This document shows, one piece after another, positions 34,531 to 43,336 of a stretch of DNA of 64,000 bases. The notes beneath the pieces are model-generated. The model was not told where the DNA came from, did no database searches, and saw only the letters and a program-made list of their open reading frames with translations. Both the position numbers and the translations under genes were made by a program. This DNA comes from an uncultured Ectothiorhodospiraceae bacterium (GTDB taxonomy: Bacteria; Pseudomonadota; Gammaproteobacteria; Nevskiales; Oceanococcaceae). Numbering within the stretch: the stretch's first letter is position 1; every line of letters begins with the position of its first letter. The stretch lies in assembly GCA_937141935.1 (NCBI GenBank), contig CAKZQS010000004.1:1-64000 (forward strand). The letters run 5' to 3'.

Positions 34531-35169
34531 ATGGCGGCGCCGACCTACACCGCCTACGGGGATTCGCGCTCGGGCAACTGCTACAAGGTGCAGCTGGTGC
34601 TGGCCCATTGCGGCATCGCCCACCGCTGGGAGGAGGTCGATGTGCTCTCCGGGCGCACGCGCAGCCCCGAGTTCCTGGCCCGCAACCCCAACGGCAAGGT
34701 GCCGGTGCTGGAGCGCGCCGACGGCGCGACGCTGTTCGAGTCCAACGCCATCATCGCCTACCTGGGCCGCGACAGCGCGCTGTGGCCGCAGGACCCCTGG
34801 CAGCAGGCGCAGGTGCTGCAGTGGCAGAACTTCGAGCAGTACAGCCACGAGCCCTACATCGCCGTCGCCCGCTTTTTAAAGCACTTCCTGGGCCTGCCGG
34901 CCGAATGCGCGGCCGAGTTCGCCGCCAAGCAGGAGGGCGGCCACCGCGCGCTGGCGGTGATGGAAAGCTGGCTGCAGGAGCGGGACTGGTTCGTGGGCGG
35001 CGCGCTGAGCCTGGCCGACATCTCGCTCTATGCCTACACGCATGTCGCCGACCAGGGCGGCTTTGACCTCGCGGCCTACCCGGCGGTGCGCGCCTGGGTG
35101 GGCCGCGTGGCCGCCCAGCCCGGCCATGTCCCCATGCGGGATCCCGCGCCGCCGCAGGTGCCGGGCTAG
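34531..35169 (+). CDS. Glutathione S-transferase family protein
   Basis: The 212-aa protein has a thioredoxin-fold N-terminal domain (YGDSRSGNCYKVQLVLAHCG, with the cis-Pro segment GKVPVLERADGATLFESNAI and the SNAI glutathione contact) and an all-helical C-terminal domain (WLQERDWFVGGALSLADISL with the N-capping S/T-x-A-D box). It conjugates or reduces with glutathione in the cytoplasm. Substrate unknown. Nine bases separate it from the CBS gene. Confidence 0.92.
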   Translation: MAAPTYTAYGDSRSGNCYKVQLVLAHCGIAHRWEEVDVLSGRTRSPEFLARNPNGKVPVLERADGATLFESNAIIAYLGRDSALWPQDPWQQAQVLQWQNFEQYSHEPYIAVARFLKHFLGLPAECAAEFAAKQEGGHRALAVMESWLQERDWFVGGALSLADISLYAYTHVADQGGFDLAAYPAVRAWVGRVAAQPGHVPMRDPAPPQVPG

Positions 35170-35187
35170 CGCCCGGGCCCGGCGCCC

Positions 35188-36987
35188 ATGCGCAAGGGCC
35201 TGAGCGGCGAGGCCGAGGCCGCCCCGGCCGACTGGCGGGTGCTGCGGCGGCTGTGGCCATACGTGCGCCGCAACCGCGGCCGCGTGTCGCTGGCGCTGCT
35301 GCTGCTGGCGCTGGCCAAGGCGGCCACCCTCACCACGCCCTACCTGCTCAAGCTGCTGGTCGACGGCCTGTCCGCGCAGCCGCCGGATCTGCGCCTGCCG
35401 CTGCTGCTGGTGCTGGCCTATGGCGGGCTGCGCCTGGCCGGGAGCTGGCTGGGCGAATGGCGCGATCTGGTCTTTGGCCGCGTCACCGAACGCACCATGC
35501 GCGAGGTCGGCGTGCAGATCTTTGCCCACCTGCAGACGCTGGATCTGGCCTTTCACCAGGCGCGGCAGACCGGCTCGCTGTCGCGCGACATCGAGCGCGG
35601 CGTCACCGGCATCCGTTTCCTGCTGCGCTTTTTGCTGTTCAACATCCTGCCGACCCTGCTCGAGGTCAGCATCGTCGCCGTGATTCTGGTCGGCGCCTTC
35701 GGCTGGCAGTTCGGCGCCGTGATGCTGGCGGCGGTCAGCGCCTACATCGCCTGGACGGTGGTGGTCACCGAGCGGCGCACCCGGCATGTGCGCAGCAGCG
35801 CCCGGCTCGACAGCCAGGCCCATGGCCGCGCCGTGGACGCGCTGCTGAACTTCGAAACCGTGAAGTACTTTGGCGCCGAGCGCCGCGAAACGCAGCGCTA
35901 TGAGGCCGAGCTGGGCGCCTGGGAGGGCGCGATGCGGGCCTCGCGCGGCTCGCTGGCGCTGCTCAACGGCGGCCAGGCGCTGATCATCGCCGTGTCGCTG
36001 ACGGCCATGCTGTGGCTGGCCGCGCGCGCCGTGCTGGCGGGCGAACAGACGCCGGGCGACTTCGTGATGATCAACGCCTACCTGGTCTCGCTGTTCACGC
36101 CGCTGAATTTTCTGGGCTTTGTCTACCGCGAAATCAAGGCCAGCCTGGTGGCCATGCAGCGCATGTTCCGCCTGCTCGATGTGGAGCCCAGCGTGCGAGA
36201 CGCGCCGGATGCGCGGCCGCTGGCGCTGCAGACCGCGCCGCGCCTGCGCTTTGCCGGCGTGGGCTTTGCCTACCAGCCGCAGCGGCCGATCCTCGACGGC
36301 GTGGATTTCGAAGTGGCCCCGGGCACCACGACGGCCATCGTGGGCCCCAGCGGCAGCGGCAAGTCCACGCTGGCGCGGCTGCTGTTTCGCTATTACGACC
36401 CGCAGCAGGGCCGCATCGAGGTCGAGGGCGCCGACCTGCGCAGCCTGCAGCTCGACAGCCTGCGCGCGGCCATCGGCGTGGTGCCGCAGGACGCGGTGCT
36501 GTTCAACGACACGATTCGCTACAACATCGCCTACGGCGACCCCACGGCCAGCGAGGCGCAGATCCTGGCCGCCGCGCAGGCCGCGGCCCTGGGCCCGCTG
36601 CTGGCGGCCGCGCCGGAGGGGCTGGACACGATGGTGGGCGAGCGCGGCTTGCAGGTCTCGGGCGGCGAGAAGCAACGCATCGCGCTGGCGCGGGTGCTGC
36701 TGCGCGACCCGCGCATCCTGATCCTGGACGAGGCCACGGCCAGCCTGGACACGCAGTCGGAGGCGGCGGTGCTGGGCGTGTTGCGCGAGGCCATGCACCG
36801 GCGCACGGCCATCGCCATCGCGCACCGGCTGTCCACGGTGCGCGATGCCGACCAGATCCTGGTGCTGGAGGGTGGCCGCATCGTCGAGCGCGGCGACCAC
36901 GCCGCGCTGCTGGCGCGCGGCGGGCTGTATGCGGCGCTATGGGCCGAGCAGTCGCGCGCCGCCTCGCCGCGGCCGGAGCGCGCCTAG
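35188..36987 (+). CDS. Atm1/HMT1-type ABC exporter (fused permease-ATPase)
   Basis: The 599-aa half-transporter has an N-terminal six-span domain (residues about 30-310; e.g. TLTTPYLLKLLVDGLSAQPP) and an ATPase domain with Walker A VGPSGSGKST, Q-loop VVPQDAVLFNDTI, signature VSGGEKQRIALARVLLRDPR, Walker B LILDEATASLDTQ and H-loop AHRLST. The coupling segment LNFETVKYFGAERRETQRYE is the ATM1 signature. Relatives export glutathione-based sulfur or metal conjugates; the neighbouring GST gene fits this. It works as a dimer in the inner membrane. Confidence 0.93.
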   Translation: MRKGLSGEAEAAPADWRVLRRLWPYVRRNRGRVSLALLLLALAKAATLTTPYLLKLLVDGLSAQPPDLRLPLLLVLAYGGLRLAGSWLGEWRDLVFGRVTERTMREVGVQIFAHLQTLDLAFHQARQTGSLSRDIERGVTGIRFLLRFLLFNILPTLLEVSIVAVILVGAFGWQFGAVMLAAVSAYIAWTVVVTERRTRHVRSSARLDSQAHGRAVDALLNFETVKYFGAERRETQRYEAELGAWEGAMRASRGSLALLNGGQALIIAVSLTAMLWLAARAVLAGEQTPGDFVMINAYLVSLFTPLNFLGFVYREIKASLVAMQRMFRLLDVEPSVRDAPDARPLALQTAPRLRFAGVGFAYQPQRPILDGVDFEVAPGTTTAIVGPSGSGKSTLARLLFRYYDPQQGRIEVEGADLRSLQLDSLRAAIGVVPQDAVLFNDTIRYNIAYGDPTASEAQILAAAQAAALGPLLAAAPEGLDTMVGERGLQVSGGEKQRIALARVLLRDPRILILDEATASLDTQSEAAVLGVLREAMHRRTAIAIAHRLSTVRDADQILVLEGGRIVERGDHAALLARGGLYAALWAEQSRAASPRPERA

Positions 36988-37009
36988 CGCGCCGCCCGGC
37001 GGGGCCGGC

Positions 37010-37747
37010 TCAGTAGTAGTAGTCGTCGTCCCCGCCGTCACCCTCGCCGCCGAAGCCGAGGGTCACGCCGATCATCAGCGCGCTAGCGTGGTCGTCGCTG
37101 CCGTTGTTGTCGAAGTCGTCCTCGTAGATCTGGCGCCAGCTGAACAGCAGGCGCGACTGCGGCGACAGCGCGAAGGCCAGGCCCGCGCCATAGGCGAAGC
37201 CGGCCTCGTCGAAGTCCTGGCAGCTGGCCTCCAGGCGCGCATCGCGCACCGGGTCGCCGGTGATCGGCGAGGTCTCGTCCAGGTCGCAGTCGGCGTGGAT
37301 GTTGATCTGGTTGTAGCCGGCCTCCAGGTACAGCCGCGCGCCGCCCCAGGCCAGCTGCGGGCGCAGGTAGATGCCCGACAGCGAATCCAGCTCGGCCGTC
37401 TGCGGCGGGTTCTCACTGATCTCGTCGCGGTCCAGGTCGAAGTTCCACTCGGCCTCGATCTCCAGCCAGGACCAGGGCTCAAAGCCCCCGCGCAGGCCGG
37501 CGACCGTCAGGTAGGCCGGCTCGCTGCGGTACTGCACGCCGGGGTCGGTCGGCCCGCCCAGGCGGCGCTGCATGCCCCAGTCGGCGCGGACGATGCCGGC
37601 GTTGCCACCCACGTAGAAGCCGCGGGCCTCGCCCTCGCCGAGCCCCTCGAACCACTCGCCCGGGGTGAACCAGTCGAACCAGCCCGCGTGCGCGGCCGGG
37701 GCCAGCGTGGTCAGGACAAAGAGCAAGACCGACGAAAGCTTAGTCAT
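37010..37747 (-). CDS. Outer-membrane beta-barrel protein
   Basis: The 245-aa product has a signal peptide cut after PAAHAG and a barrel of alternating strands: GFYVGGNAGIVRADWGMQRR, YLTVAGLRGGFEPWSWLEIE, GIYLRPQLAWGGARLYLEAG, FAYGAGLAFALSPQSRLLFS and ALMIGVTLGFGG. The opening GGNAG-type strand resembles OmpA-like/porin-fold barrels. The tail is unusual: GEGDGGDDDYYY. Usual barrels end in a C-terminal Phe. It starts at 37747 (MTKLSS); longer frames upstream lack a signal. Function unknown. Confidence 0.8.
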   Translation of the reverse strand: MTKLSSVLLFVLTTLAPAAHAGWFDWFTPGEWFEGLGEGEARGFYVGGNAGIVRADWGMQRRLGGPTDPGVQYRSEPAYLTVAGLRGGFEPWSWLEIEAEWNFDLDRDEISENPPQTAELDSLSGIYLRPQLAWGGARLYLEAGYNQINIHADCDLDETSPITGDPVRDARLEASCQDFDEAGFAYGAGLAFALSPQSRLLFSWRQIYEDDFDNNGSDDHASALMIGVTLGFGGEGDGGDDDYYY

Positions 37748-37934
37748 GTATGGACCCATGCGAAGAAATCTCCCCCGCGCATGGTAGGCACCATGCGCCA
37801 GCCTTGCCAATTCTATGCGCAGCGGAGCCGCCGCGTGTGCCGTGGCCCTGTCATCGGCTTGCCATGTTCGCGTCACGAAAGTGTTGCGTAGCGGTCATAG
37901 CCTGAATCGCATCGTCCACGAGGGAAGCGATGCG

Positions 37935-39059
37935 ATGCGAATTGCCTACGGCATCATGGGCTACGGCCGCGGCCACGCCATGCGCTCGAGCGCGATCATC
38001 CCCGGCCTGGAAGCGGCCGGCCACCAGGTCAAGGTCTTTGCCGGGCCGGACGCCTATGCGGTGATGAAGGAGCGCTTTGACTGCACGCTGATCCCCACCA
38101 TCGCCTGGCGTTATGGCCAGGATGGCCGGGTGGACACCGCGCGCACGATTCGCGAAAACGTCGGCCCGATGGCCGATGTGCTCTTCGGCGGCGCCGGCGT
38201 GGGCGCGATGCACCGCGATTTCGATGCCTTCCGCCCGCACCTGGTGGTGTCGGACTCCGAGGCCTGGACGCACAAGGTGGCGCGCCAGCGGCGCCTGCCG
38301 CGCATATCGCTGGACCACGTGGGCATCATGGCCTACTGCCGGCCCGACTTTCCGCTGGCCGACCGCGCCGCGGCGATGCGCGACGCCTTTGGCTACCGCA
38401 CGCTGATGGGGCTGCCGGAATACGCCATCGTGTCCAGCTTCTACGACGCCAAGCCGCGCTATCGCAACGTCGAGGTCGTGGGCCCGATCCTGCGCGGCAT
38501 GGTGCTGAGCGCCCGGCCCACCCGCGGCGATTACCTGCTGGCCTATTTCAACAAGGGCCCGCACCAGTTCCTGCCCGGCGTCGAGCAGGCGCTGCGCTCG
38601 CTGGAGCTGCCGGTGCGTGTGTACGGCACCGGCCGCGTCGGCGAGGACGAGAACCTGTCCTTCCGCGCCCCCAGCCAGCAGGGCTTCGTCGATGATCTCG
38701 CCGGCGCCCGCGCGGTGCTCAGCACCGCCGGCAACCAGCTACTCAGCGAGGCGATCTGGCTGGGCAAGCCGGCGCTGACGCTGCCCGAGGACGTGGTCGA
38801 GCAGCGGCTGAACGCGCACATGGTGGTGCAGATGGGCGTGGGCGAGCAGGCCGACTTGGCCACGCTGACCGGCTATGACATCGAGCGCTTCCTGCGCCAG
38901 TGCGACGACTACGAGCAGCGCCTGCCGGAGTACCGCCGCGAGGGCAACAAGGAGGCGCAGGCCGCGCTGGAGCGCGCGCTGGACCGCATCCGCCGCACGG
39001 CCGGCGGCGGCCGCAAGACCAGCCTGGGCGCGCTGCGCTCCGGCACGCAGAAGGCCTAG
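37935..39059 (+). CDS. MJ1255/VC2487-type glycosyltransferase
   Basis: The 374-aa protein has a GT-B fold: MRIAYGIMGYGRGHAMRSSA (N-terminal nucleotide-sugar half with the G-x-G-R-G-H motif), FRPHLVVSDSEAWTHKVARQ, and the C-terminal half with NKGPHQFLPGVEQALRSLEL, ARAVLSTAGNQLLSEAIWLG, the E-A-x-x-x-G-K-P donor loop (GKPALTLPE), and EQRLNAHMVVQMGVG. This matches the conserved glycosyltransferase group named after MJ1255/VC2487. Acceptor unknown; probably a cell-surface lipid or polysaccharide. Confidence 0.85.
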   Translation: MRIAYGIMGYGRGHAMRSSAIIPGLEAAGHQVKVFAGPDAYAVMKERFDCTLIPTIAWRYGQDGRVDTARTIRENVGPMADVLFGGAGVGAMHRDFDAFRPHLVVSDSEAWTHKVARQRRLPRISLDHVGIMAYCRPDFPLADRAAAMRDAFGYRTLMGLPEYAIVSSFYDAKPRYRNVEVVGPILRGMVLSARPTRGDYLLAYFNKGPHQFLPGVEQALRSLELPVRVYGTGRVGEDENLSFRAPSQQGFVDDLAGARAVLSTAGNQLLSEAIWLGKPALTLPEDVVEQRLNAHMVVQMGVGEQADLATLTGYDIERFLRQCDDYEQRLPEYRREGNKEAQAALERALDRIRRTAGGGRKTSLGALRSGTQKA

Positions 39060-39131
39060 GCGCCCGCGGACTGCGCAAGCGCGCTGCGGGAGCGCGCGGG
39101 GTATCGCGGCAGGCGGGGGCCGGCGCCGCCC

Positions 39132-39911
39132 TCAGTCGCCGGCGAAGTCGACCGTCTCGCGCGCCTCGCCGCCCAGGCTGCCGTCGCTGGCGTAGCGGCG
39201 CTCGTACAGATTCGCGCCCTGTGGCCGCCAGTCCAGCACCGTGGTGCTGCGCGTGCCATAGGCCGGCGAGACGATGAAGGGCGGCGACAGCAGCCGCTCC
39301 AGCTCCAGGCCCACGCCGGTATCCGGCAACGTGTCGTCGGCAAAGGGCTCGCGCCGCGCGGTGACCTCGGCCAGCGCGGTCTCGGGCGCCTCCCGCGGCA
39401 GGGCCTGCAGCGCCGCACAGGCGCTGCGCAGCTTCGGCCAGGGGGTGTCCAGCCCGGCGTTGCTGACGCCGTGAATGCCGGCGGGCAGCGGCGTCGCTTC
39501 GCCGTCGCCCGCGTGGGCGCCGGGGGCGGCGCGGTTGGCGTAATGCCACAGCGCGCCCTCGGCCAGCAGCAACAGGTTGAAGCCGGGGTATTCCGCGGCC
39601 CGTGGGCGCAGCGCGTCGATGTAGTGCTGCGGGTCGCCCTCGGCCAGCAGGAAATCCCGCACCAGTTGCCCGCGCGAGCGGCCGGCCACGGCCTCGCCGG
39701 CCGGGCCGCGCACGTTGGTGGTGGCGGCGAAGCGGCCGTTCGCGGCGACCCCCAGCCAGGTGCCGCCGGCCTGCAGGTCGCGCCCGCCGAAGATGTCCGG
39801 CGTGTCCTCCCAGCGCGCCAGCGGCGCCGTGGGCCGCGCGTGGAACTCGTCGCGGTTCGCCACCAGCCGCAGCCGCGTTCCGGGCTGCCAGTCAAAGACA
39901 ATGAGGCACAT
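39132..39911 (-). CDS. NRDE-family (DUF833/TANGO2-like) protein
   Basis: The 259-aa protein starts MCLIVF and has the NRDE box at residues 19-22, then GGRDLQAGGTWLGVAANGRF and AATTNVRG. Later blocks are HGVSNAGLDTPWPKL and LDWRPQGANLYERRYA. Cys2 as a processed N-terminal nucleophile is typical of Ntn-hydrolase-like folds proposed for this family. TANGO2 relatives are implicated in haem handling. Role here unknown. Divergent from the EcsC gene. Confidence 0.88.
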   Translation of the reverse strand: MCLIVFDWQPGTRLRLVANRDEFHARPTAPLARWEDTPDIFGGRDLQAGGTWLGVAANGRFAATTNVRGPAGEAVAGRSRGQLVRDFLLAEGDPQHYIDALRPRAAEYPGFNLLLLAEGALWHYANRAAPGAHAGDGEATPLPAGIHGVSNAGLDTPWPKLRSACAALQALPREAPETALAEVTARREPFADDTLPDTGVGLELERLLSPPFIVSPAYGTRSTTVLDWRPQGANLYERRYASDGSLGGEARETVDFAGD

Positions 39912-39912
39912 C

Positions 39913-39929
39913 GCTTCTACGATAGAAGC
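39913..39929. promoter_or_regulatory. Inverted repeat between divergent NRDE and EcsC genes
   Basis: GCTTCTA-CGA-TAGAAGC is a perfect 7-bp dyad in the 38-base gap shared by the two promoters; TACGAT and TATCGT-like -10 words lie inside it. A common operator is possible. Confidence 0.45.
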
Positions 39930-39949
39930 CTTTGCCCCGCCGCGCAGCC

Positions 39950-40930
39950 ATGACGCCCGAGGACGACGAGCAGCAGGAGCAGCCGGGAGCCGCGCCGCCA
40001 CCGGGCGTGGCCACGCCGGTCGACGACGAGGCGGCTTATGCGCAGCAGCGTGCGGCCGAGATCGCCCGCTGGGCCGTCACGCCGCCCTCCTGGGTGGCGC
40101 GCGGCTTCAACCGCAGCCTGGCGCCGGCCTCGCGCGCGGTGCAGGCGCTGGTGCCGGTTGCGCTGCTGCGGCGCGTGCTGGCCGGCAGCCATGAGCTGTC
40201 GCGCTGGCAGTTCCACCAGCGCCTGCCGCAGCCGCAGGCCGGCGCAAACCTGCGGGATTGCGACCGGCGCGCGCGCGGCGTGGAGCGCACCGGCATGTCG
40301 CTGGCGGCCGGTATCGGCGCGGCCACCGGCGTGGGCGGCGCCGTGGGGCTGGTGGCCGATGTGCCGGCGCTGCTGACCCTGGCGCTGGCCACGATCGACC
40401 GCACCGCCCGCTGCTATGGCGAGTCGGAGCCGGACCCCGAGCAGGAGCGCAGCCTGGGTATCGGCATCTTCGCGCTGGCCAGCGCCAACTCGGTGGCCGA
40501 GAAGCGGCAGGCGCTGCGCATGCTGCAGGTCGAGCCGGAGGCGCTGACGCTGGCGGCCGCCCGCGACGGGCTGGAGCGCGCCGCGCAGCGGCAGCTGGCC
40601 AAGGACGCGGCGCAAATCACGCTGGCGCAGCTGGCGCGCCAGCTCGGCACCCGCCTCGGGCAGCGCAAGCTGGGCCAGGCGCTGCCGCTGCTGGGCTCGG
40701 CCGTGGGCTTGACGGTGAACGCGCTGTACCTGCGCGATGTGGCCCGCGCGGCCCAGCAGGTCTACGCGCTGCGCTACCTGCTACGCGGCGCGGCGGACGC
40801 GCCGCCGGGGCACGGCGCGGTGGCGGCGCTCAGGCCGCCGCGCTCGCCCTTGCCGACTCCAGAAAGCGCAGGATTTTCGGCAGCAGACGCTGCGGCCGCA
40901 GACGCAGCTCCAGAATCGACCGAGCGATAA
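39950..40930 (+). CDS. EcsC-family protein
   Basis: The 326-aa protein has the EcsC domain: ARWAVTPPSWVARGFNRSLA, DRRARGVERTGMSLAAGIGA and TGVGGAVGLVADVPALLTLA (a glycine-rich amphipathic helix), then TRLGQRKLGQALPLLGSAVG and ALYLRDVARAAQQVYALRYL. The family is named after B. subtilis EcsC; function unknown, often membrane-linked. The last 34 codons overlap, on the opposite strand, the hydrolase gene at 40830-41678 by 101 bases. An upstream TTG at 39932 would add six residues. Confidence 0.83.
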   Translation: MTPEDDEQQEQPGAAPPPGVATPVDDEAAYAQQRAAEIARWAVTPPSWVARGFNRSLAPASRAVQALVPVALLRRVLAGSHELSRWQFHQRLPQPQAGANLRDCDRRARGVERTGMSLAAGIGAATGVGGAVGLVADVPALLTLALATIDRTARCYGESEPDPEQERSLGIGIFALASANSVAEKRQALRMLQVEPEALTLAAARDGLERAAQRQLAKDAAQITLAQLARQLGTRLGQRKLGQALPLLGSAVGLTVNALYLRDVARAAQQVYALRYLLRGAADAPPGHGAVAALRPPRSPLPTPESAGFSAADAAAADAAPESTER

Positions 40931-41678
40931 CAAACTTGGCCCCGGGGATCTCGCGGGCCAGCACGCGGGCGTCCTCGAGGTTGTGCAGCCAGTCGCCGCC
41001 GTGGCCGATGATCAGCGTCGGCACGGCGATGCGCATGCGGTCGCGCCGCGGCGGCACCGTGGGCCCGGCGATCAGACCGTGGATCATCGCGGCGATGTCC
41101 TCGGGCGGGTTGCTGCCGGCGTTGCGGGCCGTGCGCAGGATGTTGCGCTTGGGCTCGGGCAGCGCGCGGGCCAGCGCATTGGTGGCCCGCAGCAGCGGCC
41201 GGCCCAGGCCGGCGGCGCCCAGCACGGGCAGCAGCATGAGCGTGGCGGCCGGCGTGGCCCGCTCCAGGACCGGCATCTCCAGCAGCAGCGCCTGCGTGCG
41301 CTGCGGGTAGGCCACGGCGAACTGCAGGCTGGTGATCGCGCCCAGGGACACGCCGCCGATGATCGCCTTGTCGATGCCCAGGTGGTCCAGGCAGGCCGCG
41401 ACCTGCTCGGCAAAGAGGTCCACGCGCAGCCATTTGGCATGGCGCGGGCGGCTGCTGAGCCCATGGCCGAGCAGGTCGAGCAGGATCACCCGGTAGCCCT
41501 GCGCCGCCAGCGCCAGCGCCAGGTCGCGGTTGCAGCTGGATTCGAGCAGCAGACCGTGGGTCAGCAGCAGCGGGCTGCCTGCCGGCGGCCCGTGCAGCTC
41601 GTAATACAGGCGAAAGTCTTCCCAGTCGCAATGGCCGCTGGCGCCCGGGCCGGGGCGCAGCGGCACCACGCGAGGCAT
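40830..41678 (-). CDS. Alpha/beta hydrolase
   Basis: The 282-aa protein has LLLTHGLLLESSCNRDLALA (oxyanion loop), ILLDLLGHGLSSRPR, the nucleophile elbow GGVSLGAITSLQ (Ser near residue 110), VPTLIIGHGGDWLHNLEDAR (the acid site region) and a C-terminal helix. It shares the hydrolase fold with lipolytic and carboxylesterase-like enzymes, but the substrate is unknown. The ATG overlaps the acyl-CoA-binding protein gene by ATGA, so these two are made together. Confidence 0.87.
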   Translation of the reverse strand: MPRVVPLRPGPGASGHCDWEDFRLYYELHGPPAGSPLLLTHGLLLESSCNRDLALALAAQGYRVILLDLLGHGLSSRPRHAKWLRVDLFAEQVAACLDHLGIDKAIIGGVSLGAITSLQFAVAYPQRTQALLLEMPVLERATPAATLMLLPVLGAAGLGRPLLRATNALARALPEPKRNILRTARNAGSNPPEDIAAMIHGLIAGPTVPPRRDRMRIAVPTLIIGHGGDWLHNLEDARVLAREIPGAKFVIARSILELRLRPQRLLPKILRFLESARASAAA

Positions 41679-41956
41679 CAGCCGGCCTGTTGCTCGAAGG
41701 CGTCGACCTGGTCGACGTACTGCTGCATGGCCTCGTCCTGGCTCATGCCCTTCAGCGCGGCCCAGGCGTCGTATTTGAAGCGGCCCACCGGGTCGAGCAT
41801 GCCCGGGCGCTTGCCCGAAACATCGCCGTCCTGCGCCTGGCGGTACAGGGCGTACATCTTCAGTTTCTGCTCGTTGCTGGGCTTGAGCGGGCCATCGGCC
41901 GGGGCCGTACGGACCTTCTCGACGCAGGCATCAAAACGCGCTTTCAGATCGCTCAT
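41678..41956 (-). CDS. Acyl-CoA-binding protein (ACBP)
   Basis: The 92-aa protein is a complete ACBP four-helix bundle: LKARFDACVEKVRTAPADGP, NEQKLKMYALYRQAQDGDVS (K-x-x-x-Y-x-L-Y-K/R-Q-A core), GKRPGMLDPVGRFKYDAWAA and LKGMSQDEAMQQYVDQVDAF. ACBPs hold long-chain acyl-CoA esters in the cytoplasm. They are common in eukaryotes and patchy in bacteria. It overlaps the hydrolase gene by ATGA, so the hydrolase may act on acyl-CoA or an acylated lipid. Confidence 0.95.
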   Translation of the reverse strand: MSDLKARFDACVEKVRTAPADGPLKPSNEQKLKMYALYRQAQDGDVSGKRPGMLDPVGRFKYDAWAALKGMSQDEAMQQYVDQVDAFEQQAG

Positions 41957-41988
41957 GGTTGTCTCCGGTGGTGTCGGCGTTGGCCGGA

Positions 41989-42564
41989 CTATATCGCGAT
42001 GACCGGCCGGCCGGTGAACCAGGGGTGGGCCCAGATCAGCGCCAGCCACAGCACGGTGCCGGCGATGATGACCACGGCCATGGCCCGCAGCGGGTGCGCC
42101 GTTTGCACCGCCGGCGGCTTGCCGCCGTCGCGCCGCTTGATGGCGCGGATGGCCACGAAGGACCAGATCGCGAAGGCGCCGAACAGCAGCAGCGAGCGCA
42201 GCTCGCCATTGGCCAGCAGGTGCGCCAGCGCCCAGGTGCCCACGCCCATCAGCATCGGGTGGCCGAGCTTGGCGCGGATGGGGTTGGCCGGCAGGTTGCC
42301 GGCCACGACCAGCACCGCCGCGGGCCACATCAGCAGGATGGTCAGGTGGCGCAGCCCATAGGGCGGGTTCCACAGCGCCAGCGGCGTCATGGCCTGCCAG
42401 CCCAGCACGATCAGCACCAGCCCGGCGACAATGCCCAGCGCGAACAGCCCCTTGTAGGCCCCCAGGCCCAGTTGCGCGATCAAGCGCGCGCGGGCCGCCG
42501 GCGCGGTCGCCGGCAGCAGGTGCAGCAGCATGAACAGCAGCAGGCCCATCAACAGCAGAAACAT
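41989..42564 (-). CDS. NnrU-family membrane protein
   Basis: The 191-aa protein has about six spans. LFMLLHLLPATAPAARARLI, GAYKGLFALGIVAGLVLIVL, GLRHLTILLMWPAAVLVVAG and IRAKLGHPMLMGVGTWALAH match the NnrU/MAPEG-like domain (H-P-M..G..W-A..H). Members are near denitrification genes in some bacteria and elsewhere act in isoprenoid or carotenoid isomerisation (Z-ISO relatives). Here its context is lipid-related. Confidence 0.88.
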   Translation of the reverse strand: MFLLLMGLLLFMLLHLLPATAPAARARLIAQLGLGAYKGLFALGIVAGLVLIVLGWQAMTPLALWNPPYGLRHLTILLMWPAAVLVVAGNLPANPIRAKLGHPMLMGVGTWALAHLLANGELRSLLLFGAFAIWSFVAIRAIKRRDGGKPPAVQTAHPLRAMAVVIIAGTVLWLALIWAHPWFTGRPVIAI

Positions 42565-42664
42565 CGCGCTCCCCTTCGTTTATCGCGGTGCAGGCCGCGC
42601 CATCATGCCGGCCGGCCGGCGCCCGCGTCGACTCCCCGCCAGCCTGGGCTGGCGGGGGGCGGCT

Positions 42665-43336
42665 TCAGGCCTCGTCCAGCGGCAACACCGCCACGACAGG
42701 CCCGGAGGGGCCCTCCTGGCGCGAGCCGCCGCGGGGCTCGGTGCTGATGGCCAGCGTCAGGCCCGGCTGCGGGCCCGGCCAGCGCAGCGTCTTGGCGGTG
42801 CCCTGGTGGCGCGGCAGCAGGCCGAGCGAGCGCGGCCGCGGGTCGCCCTCGCGGATCAGCCACAGCTCGTGGTCGTGTTCGGCATCGGCGCCGGTGGCGG
42901 CCACCGCCTCGATGTGCAGGTGCTCGGGCTCCGCCGTGGACCAGCGCGCCTGCCACAGCGGCGCGTCGCTGACGGCCAGCGGGATGTTGTGCCATTCGCC
43001 CTGCGTTTGCGCCGGCGGCTCCGGCCACAGCCAGATGGCCAGCAGCAGCACGGCGCTGGCCAGCGCCCCGGCCAGCCCGGGTATGCCCCACAGGCCGCCG
43101 CGGCGCGGGCGGGGCGTATCGATGCGCTGCAGGATGCGGCGCCACAGGGCCGCCGGCGGCGCTTGCGGCGCGACCAGGCCTTGCAGCGGTGCCAGGCGCC
43201 GCTCCCAGGCATCGCGCTGCGCCCGCAGGGCCGGCTCCTCGCGCAGCCGCGCCGTCAGCGCGTCCCGCTCCGGCGCATCCAGGGTGCCGAGCACATACTC
43301 GGCCACCTGCAGGTCGTCCTGGCTGAACGCGCTCAC
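42665..43336 (-). CDS. RskA-like anti-sigma factor
   Basis: The 223-aa protein (GTG start overlapping the sigma-gene stop as GTGA) has an N-terminal sigma-binding region (DDLQVAEYVLGTLDAPERDA, LTARLREEPALRAQRDAWER), one span (GALASAVLLLAIWLWP) and an RskA-type periplasmic domain (LWQARWSTAEPEHLHIEAVA, HDHELWLIREGDPRPRSLGL, LAISTEPRGGSRQEGPSGPV). No H-x3-C-x2-C zinc motif is present, unlike ChrR. It should hold the partner sigma at the membrane and release it after a signal that leads to proteolysis. Confidence 0.88.
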   Translation of the reverse strand: MSAFSQDDLQVAEYVLGTLDAPERDALTARLREEPALRAQRDAWERRLAPLQGLVAPQAPPAALWRRILQRIDTPRPRRGGLWGIPGLAGALASAVLLLAIWLWPEPPAQTQGEWHNIPLAVSDAPLWQARWSTAEPEHLHIEAVAATGADAEHDHELWLIREGDPRPRSLGLLPRHQGTAKTLRWPGPQPGLTLAISTEPRGGSRQEGPSGPVVAVLPLDEA

